DNA from: JBMFOH01 sp049969715 [NCBI: bacterium]
Lineage (GTDB): Bacteria; DUMJ01
Assembly: GCA_049969715.1 (NCBI GenBank)
Contig: JBMFOH010000014.1
Location: forward strand, 1 to 43,461
Direction: 5' to 3'
DNA: 43,461 bases
Shown one piece after another: positions 15,512 through 24,377 of the stretch (positions within the stretch are counted from its first letter, which is position 1; the number at the start of each line of letters is the position of its first letter). The notes under the pieces are model-generated. The model ran no database searches. It had not been told where the DNA came from and saw only the letters and a program-made list of their open reading frames with translations. Position numbers and translations under genes: made by a program.

Positions 15512-16036
15512 TTAGATATATATAATTATCCCAACTATCCCAGATAGAATAAGTATCAAGATAGGGTCTAACTTTTTACCTCTTAATATGAGAAAACTCG
15601 CTATCCCGATAATTAGTCCCTTTATATCTGTAATACCTCCACCCTTTACTAGGGAATAGGCAGCAGAGGCGATCAATGCTACTACGGCAGGTCTCAATCC
15701 CTTTAGGGCATTATTTACCCATATATTTGTTTCAAATTTCTTTAAGAATCTAACTACAATGAGTACAAGCACTACAGAGGGAAGACACACAGAGATGGTA
15801 GCAATAGTAGAACCTATAAATCCACCCACTTTATAACCAACAAATGTGGCAGCATTAATAGCTATAGGTCCTGGGGTAAGCTGAGAGATAGTAACTATCT
15901 CTAAAAATTCCTTATGGGTAAGCCAGTGCAGATTATTAACTATCTCCTTCTCTATAAGAGGTAATATTGCATATCCACCACCAAATGCAAAAAGACCTAT
16001 CTGAGCAAATGTAAAGAAAAGCTGTAATAAAATCAT
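15512..16036 (-). CDS. chromate-transporter-family protein, second half of a two-gene pair
   Basis: This 174-residue single-domain ChrA-family membrane protein has FAFGGGYAILPLIEKEIV, EFLEIVTISQLTPGPIAINAATFVGYK and about five or six TM helices. Short CHR proteins work as heterodimers made by adjacent genes. Its start overlaps the end of the partner gene by four bases, so the two are translationally coupled. The family is named for chromate efflux, but the natural substrate of such pairs is often unknown. Convergent with the SDH protease gene, 16 nt away. Confidence 0.92.
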   Translation of the reverse strand: MILLQLFFTFAQIGLFAFGGGYAILPLIEKEIVNNLHWLTHKEFLEIVTISQLTPGPIAINAATFVGYKVGGFIGSTIATISVCLPSVVLVLIVVRFLKKFETNIWVNNALKGLRPAVVALIASAAYSLVKGGGITDIKGLIIGIASFLILRGKKLDPILILILSGIVGIIIYI

Positions 16037-16593
16037 TCCCTCTTTCCTAAAATTATCCCCAATACGAGAGCTATCAATATAGCCAGTATAGGATGTATTT
16101 TAAGGTAGAGGAGCAAGAACAAGAGAACTGCAGCAATAATAACCTCTCTATATCTCTTTAACGCATCCCTACCTATATCTATTACTGCACTCACTATAAG
16201 CGCAATAATAGCCGGGTTAGCTCCTCTAAAGAAATTCTGAACCACTGTAAGGTTTCTAAACCTCAAAAAGAACATTGCTATTACTATTATCGAGATAAAA
16301 GAAGGTAACATTGCTCCAGCTACAGCCACTATAGCGCCAAACGTTCCACAGAGTTTATGCCCAACAAATGTAGCTGTATTTACTGCAATTGGACCTGGAA
16401 GACTCTGTGATACTGCTATTCCATCAATAAAATCTTCTGAAGTAATCCACTTTCTCTTCTCTACTACCTCATTCTTTATAAGAGGCAACATAGCATAACC
16501 TCCACCCCAAGTAAAGGCACCTATCTTAAAAAACATAACAAAGACAGAGACAAGCAAATCAAGTTTATACTTTACAACTTCTTCTGTATCCAT
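16033..16593 (-). CDS. chromate-transporter-family protein, first half of a two-gene pair
   Basis: This 186-residue CHR-family protein has the same signature, FTWGGGYAMLPLIKNEVVE and GIAVSQSLPGPIAVNTATFVGHK, and about six TM helices. I start at ATG 16593 because GGAGGTATTT directly precedes it; the longer frame from 16605 begins inside the SD. It follows the beta-lactamase-fold gene by 12 nt and is coupled to the next CHR gene. The pair would form one split transporter for an oxyanion. Confidence 0.92.
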   Translation of the reverse strand: MDTEEVVKYKLDLLVSVFVMFFKIGAFTWGGGYAMLPLIKNEVVEKRKWITSEDFIDGIAVSQSLPGPIAVNTATFVGHKLCGTFGAIVAVAGAMLPSFISIIVIAMFFLRFRNLTVVQNFFRGANPAIIALIVSAVIDIGRDALKRYREVIIAAVLLFLLLYLKIHPILAILIALVLGIILGKRE

Positions 16594-16605
16594 AAATACC
16601 TCCAT

Positions 16606-17658
16606 TCAGTCAGATAAGATAGATGCTATAACAAGATTGTGAAGTCTTGGGCGGAATTCTATCATTCTTTCTAGATTATTATCAGATGAATTAACCCTTC
16701 TTGATAGATGTGTCCTATTAGAAAGGAAGATTATGACAATCTTCTTCTTTGGGTCTATCCAGAGACTTGTCCCTGTATATCCAGTATGTCCAAATGATCC
16801 TTCACTAAAAAGGTCTCCGCAGGAAGAATTTATACCCTTAATCATCCATCCCAGTGCTCTTCTTTCTTCCTTAAAAGAAACATGCTCTTTAGTAAAGAGA
16901 GATATCGTATAGGGAGAAAATATATAATAGTCAGGATTAATATACGACCTAGCATATTTATACAAGTCTTTAGCAGTAGAGAATAAACCTGCGTTTCCAC
17001 TGATACCTCCCTGATAGTATGCCAATTCATCATCCGGTTTTCCCCTAAGAATCTCTCCGTCTCTCTCCCAAGTTGGCGCTACCCTCTCTCTATCCTGTGG
17101 AAGGAAGGTTGTATCTTCCATATCCAGAGGTAAGAATATACACTCTCTTAGAAATCTATCAAGAGGATGCTGAGTAATCCCCTCAATAATAAAACCTAAA
17201 AATATAAAGTTAAGGCAAGAATAGACGATATCTGTTCCTATCTCATAGGAAGGTTCCACCCTCAAAAGCTCCTCTCTAAGTTCACCAGGAGTTTTACAGT
17301 ATCTCCAAGCATTAGAGTAGGGAGGGAAACCTGATGTATGAGTAAGTAGATGAAATATTCTCACCTCCTGCCTTTTACCTATAGAGAGTTCCTTTATAAA
17401 TCTTCCTACTGGGTCCCACAGCCTTATCTCTCCATCCTCTAAAAGCTTCATAATGGCTGGAACGATGCCTACAACCTTCGTAAGGCTGGCAAGGTCATAG
17501 ATAGTATCTGTTGAAACTTCTTCCTTCTGTGGAAATGTAGCTCTATATCCATATGCCTTTTCTAAAAGGACCTCTCTATCAGTCCCTACTAGAAGTACTC
17601 CCCCTGGGAAAACACCATAATCAATATATCTTTTTACTAGGGCATCTATCTTTTCCAT
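16606..17658 (-). CDS. serine hydrolase, class C beta-lactamase / esterase fold
   Basis: This 350-residue penicillin-binding-protein-like hydrolase has S-x-x-K in DLASLTKVV (Ser58, Lys61). The Tyr motif is Y146-S-C, where most relatives have Y-x-N or Y-x-D, and a late H-T-G stands in place of K-T-G (GHTGYTG). Such enzymes are esterases, D-amino peptidases or lactamases. There is no signal peptide, so it is cytosolic. It has no strong SD and begins 10 nt after the esterase stop, so it probably relies on coupling. The residue after Y-S being Cys is unusual but may be tolerated. Confidence 0.85.
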   Translation of the reverse strand: MEKIDALVKRYIDYGVFPGGVLLVGTDREVLLEKAYGYRATFPQKEEVSTDTIYDLASLTKVVGIVPAIMKLLEDGEIRLWDPVGRFIKELSIGKRQEVRIFHLLTHTSGFPPYSNAWRYCKTPGELREELLRVEPSYEIGTDIVYSCLNFIFLGFIIEGITQHPLDRFLRECIFLPLDMEDTTFLPQDRERVAPTWERDGEILRGKPDDELAYYQGGISGNAGLFSTAKDLYKYARSYINPDYYIFSPYTISLFTKEHVSFKEERRALGWMIKGINSSCGDLFSEGSFGHTGYTGTSLWIDPKKKIVIIFLSNRTHLSRRVNSSDNNLERMIEFRPRLHNLVIASILSD

Positions 17659-17668
17659 ATAAGGTCAT

Positions 17669-18457
17669 TTAGTCAATAGACACCCAATCTAAGACCTTCC
17701 TTATATATCTATCCCAAAAACTCCACTCGTGTCCTCCAGGGCCTTCTTCATATGTTACATTATATCCCAATCGTTGGAGGTGCTCTTTAAATCTCAGATT
17801 GGCAGAATAAAGGAAATCCTCGGTTCCACAAGCTATATATATCCTTGGAATTTCTTTATTCTCTCCCTTAAGCCTTTCTGCCAGATAGAATAGGTCATTT
17901 TCACTACCTTTAACCTTCGTCAAGTCACCAAATAGGTCTTCATGGAACGGTTTAGATATCCCATCTCCAGACTCTATCAACTCAACAATATCTAAAGCAC
18001 CAGAAAGACTTGCTCCTGCACTGAAAAAGTCTGGTCTCCCAAGTACCCATTTCATAGCCCCATATCCACCCATAGATAAGCCAGCCACAAAATTATCTTC
18101 CCTTCTCTCTGATAGAGGGAATAGGGACCTCATAACTAAAGGAAGCTCCTCTGAGATATAGGACCAACATCTTATTCCATGAGCCATATCAGTATAGAAA
18201 CTGTTGTATGCAGAAGGCATTACTACAGCGATCCCTTTTTCGTTAGCATATCTCTCTATAGAGGTATACCTAAGCCAATCAGAATGGTCCCCTAGAAAGC
18301 CATGAAGCAGATACAGCACAGGAAACCTTTTTTCTCTCCTATAGACATCCTCTAATGGATTCTGTAGGTCCTTCGAAGCTAAGGTAGGTATAATAACCGT
18401 CACCGTAGTATTCATCATTAGATGCTTAGATAAAAAATTAACCTGTAAAACTGCCAT
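17669..18457 (-). CDS. alpha/beta-hydrolase, tributyrin-esterase / esterase D type
   Basis: This 262-residue protein of the putative-esterase family (Pfam Esterase, like S-formylglutathione hydrolase or EstA) has YLLHGFLGDHSDW, the nucleophile in GLSMGGYGAMK, the acid in CGTEDFL and the His in GGHEWSFWD. It would cleave acyl esters, possibly acetyl or feruloyl groups on sugars. No signal peptide. I start at ATG 18457, with AGGAGGTG just upstream; GTG 18463 lies within the SD. It is followed at 10 nt by another hydrolase gene and then the CHR pair. Confidence 0.9.
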   Translation of the reverse strand: MAVLQVNFLSKHLMMNTTVTVIIPTLASKDLQNPLEDVYRREKRFPVLYLLHGFLGDHSDWLRYTSIERYANEKGIAVVMPSAYNSFYTDMAHGIRCWSYISEELPLVMRSLFPLSERREDNFVAGLSMGGYGAMKWVLGRPDFFSAGASLSGALDIVELIESGDGISKPFHEDLFGDLTKVKGSENDLFYLAERLKGENKEIPRIYIACGTEDFLYSANLRFKEHLQRLGYNVTYEEGPGGHEWSFWDRYIRKVLDWVSID

Positions 18458-18513
18458 ATGCACCTCCTACTAATAATTTTATAAAGAATATTCTACCACA
18501 ATCTTCTAGACCT

Positions 18514-19173
18514 TCATTCTGAAAATATCTTAGTCCCTATCCTTACAAGGTTGGCTCCCTCATCAATAGCAACCTTATAAGAGTCACTCATACCCATAGA
18601 TAGATATCTCATCTCTACATTAGGTAGAGACAATCCCTTTATATGATCAAATAGCCTGTTCATTCTTTTAAAGTAGGGCCTTAAGCCTTCTGGATTATCG
18701 AGTAAGGGACCTATAGTCATTAATCCCATAACCTTTACATATCTAAATCCTACAAACTCTTTAATAGTATCCTCTACCCTCTCTGGTTCTATTCCAGATT
18801 TCTGCTCTTCCTTAGCTATATTCACCTCAATAAGTACGGGCATTACTTTCTCTATCTTAGAACATCTCTCATCAAGCTTTCTAGCCAATTCCACTGAATC
18901 TATAGTTTCTATCATATCAAAAATCTCTAGGAATTTCCTCCGCAGTAGGTCATGCTTTTCTAACCTGGCTATACCTATGTAATGCCAACTTACTCTTCTC
19001 CCTATTACTGGATATAGACTATTAATATCCTTTAGATAGTTTACACCTAAAATCTTTGCCCCACCATCTATAGCGTTCAACACATCTTCAACAGATCTTC
19101 CCTTTATGACTGTAACTAACTCTACCCCTCGAGGAAGCTCTTCTAATATCTTCTTAACATTGTCTCTTATCAT
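18514..19173 (-). CDS. divergent YggS/PLPBP-family pyridoxal-phosphate protein
   Basis: This 219-residue YggS-like PLP-homeostasis protein has the PLP Lys at about 24 (LVTVIKG, usually VSK), VSWHYIGIAR, MGLMTIGP and the C-terminal phosphate grip MGMSDSYKVAIDEGANLVRIGTKIF. Two blocks are worn: FGENrvQE reads LGVNYLKD, and IGhLQtNK reads IGIARLEK. The fold and PLP site are kept, but residues normally near the cofactor face differ. No SD precedes ATG 19173. A TATAAT sits at 19186-19181 on the minus strand, so the transcript may be leaderless. It is divergent from sufC and 56 nt upstream of the esterase. Confidence 0.85.
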   Translation of the reverse strand: MIRDNVKKILEELPRGVELVTVIKGRSVEDVLNAIDGGAKILGVNYLKDINSLYPVIGRRVSWHYIGIARLEKHDLLRRKFLEIFDMIETIDSVELARKLDERCSKIEKVMPVLIEVNIAKEEQKSGIEPERVEDTIKEFVGFRYVKVMGLMTIGPLLDNPEGLRPYFKRMNRLFDHIKGLSLPNVEMRYLSMGMSDSYKVAIDEGANLVRIGTKIFSE

Positions 19174-19266
19174 AGGTATTATTATATCTCATTTCAAAGA
19201 ATATTTTCTAGTATATGTTATAATAAATACATAGAATCTTTATATAATTACTAAGGAGATGAAATA

Positions 19267-19998
19267 ATGCTTAAGATAGAAGACCTCTACGTAAAGGTCG
19301 CAGATAATCTTATACTTCAAGGAGTAAACCTAGAGATAAAAGAGGGAGAAACACATATACTCCTAGGGCCAAATGGAGGGGGAAAGACAACCCTTCTTAT
19401 GACTATAATGGGGATGCCTAAATATAAGATAGTTCAAGGTAAGATTATATTTAAAGGTAAGGATATAACCTCTCTTCCTGCCTATGAAAGGGCTAGGCTA
19501 GGTATTGGCATTATGTTTCAGAAGCCGCCAAGCATCAGAGGAGTAAAACTCTCTCAGATAGGAGAGATAGCATTAAGAGGAAGAGAGGATGGAGATAGAC
19601 TTAAAAGCTACGCTGAGTCACTAAATTTGGCTACTCATATGGATAGAGACCTAAACTATGGGTTTTCTGGAGGAGAGTTAAAACGTTCTGAGCTTTTCCA
19701 ACTTCTATGCCAGAAACCTGACCTTGTACTTTTAGACGAACCAGAATCGGGAGTAGACCTAGATAATATCTCACTAATAGGTGGGGTAATTAATGAACTC
19801 CTAAGTAAGGATGATAAGATAAAGAAAAGAAGGACATCAGGAATCATAGTAACTCATACTGGGTATATTCTAGAGTATGTAAATGCAGATAAAGGACATA
19901 TACTTATGGATGGTAAGATCATATGTGACGGAACCCCTAGAGACTTGTTTGAAGAGGTAAAAAAGTATGGATATGGAAGGTGTATAGAATGTCTATAA
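19267..19998 (+). CDS. sufC: SufC-type Fe-S cluster assembly ATPase
   Basis: This 243-residue ABC ATPase of the SufC family has Walker A GPNGGGKT (34-41), Q-loop MFQKPPSIRG, signature FSGGELKR (133-140) and LLDEPESGVD (155-164). The SufC-specific E-S-G-V-D after Walker B and R-G at the Q-loop are clear. It supplies ATP to the SufB scaffold. SD AAGGAGATG precedes ATG 19267. It overlaps the sufB gene by about 10 bases. No sufD, sufS, sufU or sufE is nearby. This matches the two-gene minimal SUF-like (SMS) systems described in archaea and deep-branching bacteria, where the pair is named smsC-smsB. Confidence 0.95.
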   Translation: MLKIEDLYVKVADNLILQGVNLEIKEGETHILLGPNGGGKTTLLMTIMGMPKYKIVQGKIIFKGKDITSLPAYERARLGIGIMFQKPPSIRGVKLSQIGEIALRGREDGDRLKSYAESLNLATHMDRDLNYGFSGGELKRSELFQLLCQKPDLVLLDEPESGVDLDNISLIGGVINELLSKDDKIKKRRTSGIIVTHTGYILEYVNADKGHILMDGKIICDGTPRDLFEEVKKYGYGRCIECL

Positions 19999-21212
19999 GA
20001 GACCTAGCTGAAAAAGCCAAAGACAAAAAGGCTGTATATGGGGAAGACATAGATATAAGTATATTCGATGAACCAGAAGAACATCAAGAGATAGATGACC
20101 TATCGAAACTTCCTCCAGAGATACAGAATGCTGCTATCTCATCTGGAATAGATGTAACAGAAGCTGAAAGAGCAGGAAGTTTTGTCCAATTAGACCATAC
20201 TGTTATCTATCAAAAGATACAAGACGCTTATAAGGGTCAGATAGAGATAATGAGTATAACAGACGCATTAGACAGATATCCTGAACTTAAAAACTATTGG
20301 TGGAAGGCAGTAGCTGTAGACCAGGATAAATATACTGCTCATGCCGAGCTCTATCCAATGCATGGATACTTTATAAGGGTGCTCCCAGGGCAAAAGGTAG
20401 ACAGGTCCATACAGGCATGTTTGATGTTAGAAGAAAATGCCAGAACCCAGAATGTTCATAACATCATTATTATGGAGGAAGGTTCCGAAGCTCAGGTAAT
20501 TACAGGCTGTTCCCTCTCTCCAAAGGTTAATGAAGGATTACATATAGGAATCACTGAGTATTATATAAAGAAGAATGCCAAATTGGTATTTACAATGATA
20601 CACAATTGGGCGCCTGGTTTTCACGTAAGGCCACGTTCTGGAGCTATTGTAGAAGATAACGGGATATTTATAAGCAACTACGTCTTGTTAAAACCTGTAA
20701 AATCTGTCCAAATGTTCCCAACTGCAAGGCTGATAGGAGAAAATTCCAAGGCAAGATTCAATTCTCTTCTATATGGGCTGAAGGACTCAAGGATAGATAT
20801 AGGCTCAAAAATCATCCTATCTGGAAAGAATTCTTCTGGAGAAGCCATATCAAGAGCCATAGTAGCAGACAATTCAGAGATCTATGCAAGAGGAACCCTT
20901 ATAGGACAGAATAATGAAAGTAAAGCTCATCTAGACTGTAGAGGAATCCTTTTCTCTAAGGAAGGGGTTATGTATGCTATACCAGAACTCATTGCAGACA
21001 AGGCGCCTGGAAGTATACTTTCTCACGAAGCAGCGATAGGCCCAATTGCAGAAGAAGAGGTAGAATATTTAATGTCAAGAGGCCTTTCTAAAGATGAGGC
21101 AGTATCTCTAATAACACAGGGATTTATGGATGTAAAGATACTTGGACTACCAAGGCATCTAGAGAATTATATCAAGAGGATGATCGAATTAACTCAGAAA
21201 GAATCCATGTAA
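19989..21212 (+). CDS. SufB/SmsB-type Fe-S scaffold protein
   Basis: This is a SufBD-family beta-helix protein of about 407 residues. It has an N-terminal helical part with LPPEIQNAAISSGIDVTEAERAGSF, the beta-helix, and the C-terminal CRGILFSKEGVMYAIPELIADKAPGSILSHEAAIGPI, which is the SufB/D interface block. LSHEAAIG holds the His-Glu pair near the SufB-SufD cluster site; a homodimer is likely as there is no SufD. I prefer ATG 19989, eight bases after GGAAGG, over GTG 19980. It overlaps sufC and is followed by the unknown 617-residue gene 9 nt later. Sulfur donor enzymes are not in the window. Confidence 0.93.
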   Translation: MSIRDLAEKAKDKKAVYGEDIDISIFDEPEEHQEIDDLSKLPPEIQNAAISSGIDVTEAERAGSFVQLDHTVIYQKIQDAYKGQIEIMSITDALDRYPELKNYWWKAVAVDQDKYTAHAELYPMHGYFIRVLPGQKVDRSIQACLMLEENARTQNVHNIIIMEEGSEAQVITGCSLSPKVNEGLHIGITEYYIKKNAKLVFTMIHNWAPGFHVRPRSGAIVEDNGIFISNYVLLKPVKSVQMFPTARLIGENSKARFNSLLYGLKDSRIDIGSKIILSGKNSSGEAISRAIVADNSEIYARGTLIGQNNESKAHLDCRGILFSKEGVMYAIPELIADKAPGSILSHEAAIGPIAEEEVEYLMSRGLSKDEAVSLITQGFMDVKILGLPRHLENYIKRMIELTQKESM

Positions 21213-21221
21213 AGGGGCTCT

Positions 21222-23075
21222 ATGAAAAAGATATTAGAAGAGATAAAAGAGAGATATCCTAAAGTCCCTTTCATTGCTTTGGGACAAACAGTCCTTTGGG
21301 ATGAACCAACAAAGGCAGCTTTAAAATACTGGTTAGACAGAATCTATCCTGAAGCCATCTTTATACTTGGTGTACATAATACCGACTATTTTGCAAAATC
21401 TCCCTTCCTATCCAACGATACTCCATATATCCTAGTCACTCACAACGACAATTCCACAAGAGACCTATGGGCTTCTACAGTAGAGATATCTCGTCCATTC
21501 GGGAGTGAGAGTCACCCTCATATCTATTTCTTTAATCAATGTGATGTGCCATTAAAGGCGATAGCTCCTAAAGATAGGATGGATGAATTCCTTGATGAAA
21601 TCACCTCAAGTTGGGGATGGATGGCAATGGTAAGGGCTGGCGAGAGGTCTAGGGTAGCATGCGATGTGAAACTTAAAGAGGTAGTGGATAGAATGATAGA
21701 ATTGATCTATTGGGGAGCATGTGGTGCTAAAGAGCTAATCCAACGTGAAGACATAAGGATATTCTGTGAAGAGATAAAGGATTTTATACTAAGATATTAT
21801 GAGAGACATCCAGAGGCAACAGTTACTGACTTATATAAAGAACTCTATATATGGTTCTGGGAAAAACTTTTAGGATATAAACCGGATAATACCATTCTCA
21901 CATCTTCTCTAAAGATATTCCAGTTTAACACAGATACGTTTCACCTCCCAAGATTTTCTATCCTCGAAGGATTCATCTCTCCTTATACAAGCAATCTATA
22001 TAAAGATTGTTATAACATGGCAATTTCTGGCTCAGGTATATATACATTGGACAAGTTTAGTTATGGTGCTATACCTTTTGACCTTGTTATTCCAGGGAAA
22101 GAGAGGGGGACTATATGTCTACAACCAAAGATACTTATTATAGAAGGAGAAGAGGAGATTAAGGTCCCATTAGAAGAGCCAATAACTACTATTAGAGACC
22201 TGGCAGAGGTGGTAGAAAGAAATTTCGGCAAGAAAGTAGCACTAGTAGGTAAAGCTGTACCTCTCTTATCGATGATAAGGACAGAGTTCATATTGGTATT
22301 TAATGAAAGAGGCTCTTCCTACTATACCTATACCTTTAAGATGGAAAGACTTCTAAGAGAAAAAGGAGCAGAGCTAAAGTTATACCCTATACTTAGGCTA
22401 AGATATCATACATGGGACCATCTAGACTCTATCGCAGAGACTGAACTAACATTGCCAGAATATATGCAAGTAGCCTTTCACAGAGACAAGATTACAACAG
22501 ATGAATTCTCCAATATTTGGAAGGATATAGTAAAAGAACAAAATACATTTATAGAGGAGATATCAAGTATTAGAAAGCCAAGAAGGATGATGAGAGTCTT
22601 AGGAGAATTAAAAGGGAAAAAGTGGGAGGAGAAATTATCCAACTATAATTCTCTCAAAGAGGAAATAGTAAATAGGAGAAAAGAGATAGTAAAGAGATGG
22701 GAAGAGGTAAAGGATTTAAAGGCAAGGCTAAAGGAGACGAAAGATCATCTAACAAGGAAAGAGCTTTCCTATAGAATTAAAAAGCTAAAGGAAGAGACTT
22801 GGAAGATGGAAAAGAGTAAGGAGATAAGCCTATTGAGAGATGAAATCCACAATCTTGAGCTTGAGGTAGAAAGGGCTAAAGCTGAGTTGCTGAGAGACTC
22901 CTATCTAGTAAGGGAAAACCTGCCTTACACAAACAATCGTCCATCCGCATGGTGGTTTATTGCTATGGACCCCAAGGGGAATTGGTTTAAAAAGGTAGCA
23001 GAAACCGCAGAATTCTATACAGAAGGAGAAGAAGATGAAGTTACCCTTTGTAAAGATGCAAGCAGTGGGGAATGA
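21222..23075 (+). CDS. unrecognised 617-residue protein with coiled coil, in the suf-dapF operon
   Basis: I do not recognise this protein. The N-terminal part (to about 230) looks alpha/beta, with FIALGQTVLWDEPTK, IFILGVHNTDYF and VTHNDNSTRDLW. The middle (about 230-440) contains ISGSGIYTLDKFSYGAIPFDLVIPGK and a strand-rich stretch. Residues about 466-559 are almost wholly charged heptads, a clear antiparallel coiled coil. A short tail follows with PSAWWFIAMDPKGNWFKK. No TM segment or signal peptide. It is 9 nt after sufB and overlaps dapF by 41 bases, so expression is coupled to both. The general layout (alpha/beta core plus coiled coil) resembles BshC, but I see no motif that proves this. 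Confidence 0.85.
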   Translation: MKKILEEIKERYPKVPFIALGQTVLWDEPTKAALKYWLDRIYPEAIFILGVHNTDYFAKSPFLSNDTPYILVTHNDNSTRDLWASTVEISRPFGSESHPHIYFFNQCDVPLKAIAPKDRMDEFLDEITSSWGWMAMVRAGERSRVACDVKLKEVVDRMIELIYWGACGAKELIQREDIRIFCEEIKDFILRYYERHPEATVTDLYKELYIWFWEKLLGYKPDNTILTSSLKIFQFNTDTFHLPRFSILEGFISPYTSNLYKDCYNMAISGSGIYTLDKFSYGAIPFDLVIPGKERGTICLQPKILIIEGEEEIKVPLEEPITTIRDLAEVVERNFGKKVALVGKAVPLLSMIRTEFILVFNERGSSYYTYTFKMERLLREKGAELKLYPILRLRYHTWDHLDSIAETELTLPEYMQVAFHRDKITTDEFSNIWKDIVKEQNTFIEEISSIRKPRRMMRVLGELKGKKWEEKLSNYNSLKEEIVNRRKEIVKRWEEVKDLKARLKETKDHLTRKELSYRIKKLKEETWKMEKSKEISLLRDEIHNLELEVERAKAELLRDSYLVRENLPYTNNRPSAWWFIAMDPKGNWFKKVAETAEFYTEGEEDEVTLCKDASSGE

Positions 23076-23877
23076 CTTCGTAGTGATAGACGGAATAAAG
23101 CATAAGGGTATAGAATGGAATAAACTCAGTATAGATATCTGTAACAGACATCTCGGAATAGGTTCTGATGGCTTGCTAGTCTTATTATCTTCTAATAGAG
23201 CACCGATTAGGATGCTTATGCTCAATCCTGACGGAACAGAAGATATGTGTGGGAACGGCTTAAGATGTATAGCTAGATTTGCCTATGAAAATGGGTATGT
23301 TACAGATGATAGGTTTATGGTAGAAACTATAAAGGGAATACAGGAGGTAGAGCTTCTAGATAGAAAGGATTGGGTAGTAAAGGCAAATCTTGGGAGGCCA
23401 ATACTAGAGCCAAAAGATATCCCTATGCTCCTAGATTTTTCTCCTATAGTAGAGATTCCAATAGAAGATAAGATATTTGAGGCTACTGTCCTTTCTCTAG
23501 GGACTCCTCATACTGTAATATTTATGCCAGAAATACCTAGTGATGAGGTATTTTATCATTACAGTCCTCTCATAGAAAAGCATCCATTCTTCCCTAACAA
23601 AACCAATGTGATATGGGCAAAAAAAAGAAGTGATCAAGAGATCGTGATTCGGATATGGGAAAGAGGAGAGGTTGGAGAAACTCTAGGTTGCGGAACAGGA
23701 GCCTGTGCTGTCAAGATAGCTGATATCCTTAGGGGAAGTAATTCTAATTCTGCAAGAGTGATATCAAAGGGTGGAATACTTGATATAGAATGGAAAGAAG
23801 AGGTCTTTCTCTCAGGGAAAGTTGAAAGGGTATTCAGTGGGAGCTATGAAAAATTGTCTGAGATCCCAATTACATAG
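23035..23877 (+). CDS. dapF: diaminopimelate epimerase
   Basis: This 280-residue enzyme converts LL- to meso-diaminopimelate for lysine and peptidoglycan. The two catalytic cysteines are Cys72 (MCGNGLRC) and Cys219 (LGCGTGAC). KMQAVGNDFVVID and NPDGTEDMCGNG are typical. SD GGAGAAGAAG precedes ATG 23035. It overlaps the end of the preceding gene by 41 bases in another frame, and its 3' end overlaps the convergent methyltransferase gene by 34 bases. Full length, with no missing motif. Confidence 0.97.
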   Translation: MKLPFVKMQAVGNDFVVIDGIKHKGIEWNKLSIDICNRHLGIGSDGLLVLLSSNRAPIRMLMLNPDGTEDMCGNGLRCIARFAYENGYVTDDRFMVETIKGIQEVELLDRKDWVVKANLGRPILEPKDIPMLLDFSPIVEIPIEDKIFEATVLSLGTPHTVIFMPEIPSDEVFYHYSPLIEKHPFFPNKTNVIWAKKRSDQEIVIRIWERGEVGETLGCGTGACAVKIADILRGSNSNSARVISKGGILDIEWKEEVFLSGKVERVFSGSYEKLSEIPIT

Positions 23878-24374
23878 AGATATATCTCAAGTTTTCTATC
23901 ATACTTAATTGGCATCCATTTATCGAATGACCAGTAGTATGTAATCACACGACTTCCAGGAGCGAGTTCCTTCTCCAATTTTTTCCTTAAGTTCTCATTT
24001 GTTTCCTGTTTTAAGAATAGCGTAACCACGGTTGCTTCGTTTAGGTTTGCATTATAAAAATTCTTATACCTTATAGTAGCCCTTCTGTATACCCCAGAGA
24101 GGACGATTCTTATCCAGCCAATAAGAAAACGGATAGGGTCTATCTCATATCCAATCGCACTTGCACCGAAATCTCTAGCTGCTAAAGTAACAATCCTTCC
24201 ATCTCCTGAACCAAGGTCGTATAAAATATCATTCGGACCTACCTCACCCAATTTTAGCATCTCTCTTACTGTTTCTATTGGAGTTGGACTCCAACCTGCT
24301 CCAAAGAACTCTGTCCAAAGGATCCATATAAAAAATAATATCGGGGCTAAAAAGACCAACAATAATAGATGCAT
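23844..24374 (-). CDS. membrane-anchored SAM-dependent methyltransferase
   Basis: This 176-residue class I methyltransferase has an N-terminal TM helix (about 2-20). SAM motif I is DILYDLGSGDGRIV, followed by ASAIGYEIDPI (motif II). A later FLKQETNENLRKKLEKELAPGSRVITYYW is typical of small lysine methyltransferase relatives such as the FAM173/ATPSc-KMT group. That suggests protein-lysine methylation at the membrane, which is inference. It follows the HD-GYP gene by 3 nt at the end of the leu-phe operon. No strong SD. The last 34 bases overlap dapF on the other strand. Confidence 0.85.
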   Translation of the reverse strand: MHLLLLVFLAPILFFIWILWTEFFGAGWSPTPIETVREMLKLGEVGPNDILYDLGSGDGRIVTLAARDFGASAIGYEIDPIRFLIGWIRIVLSGVYRRATIRYKNFYNANLNEATVVTLFLKQETNENLRKKLEKELAPGSRVITYYWSFDKWMPIKYDRKLEIYLYVIGISDNFS

Positions 24375-24377
24375 AGG

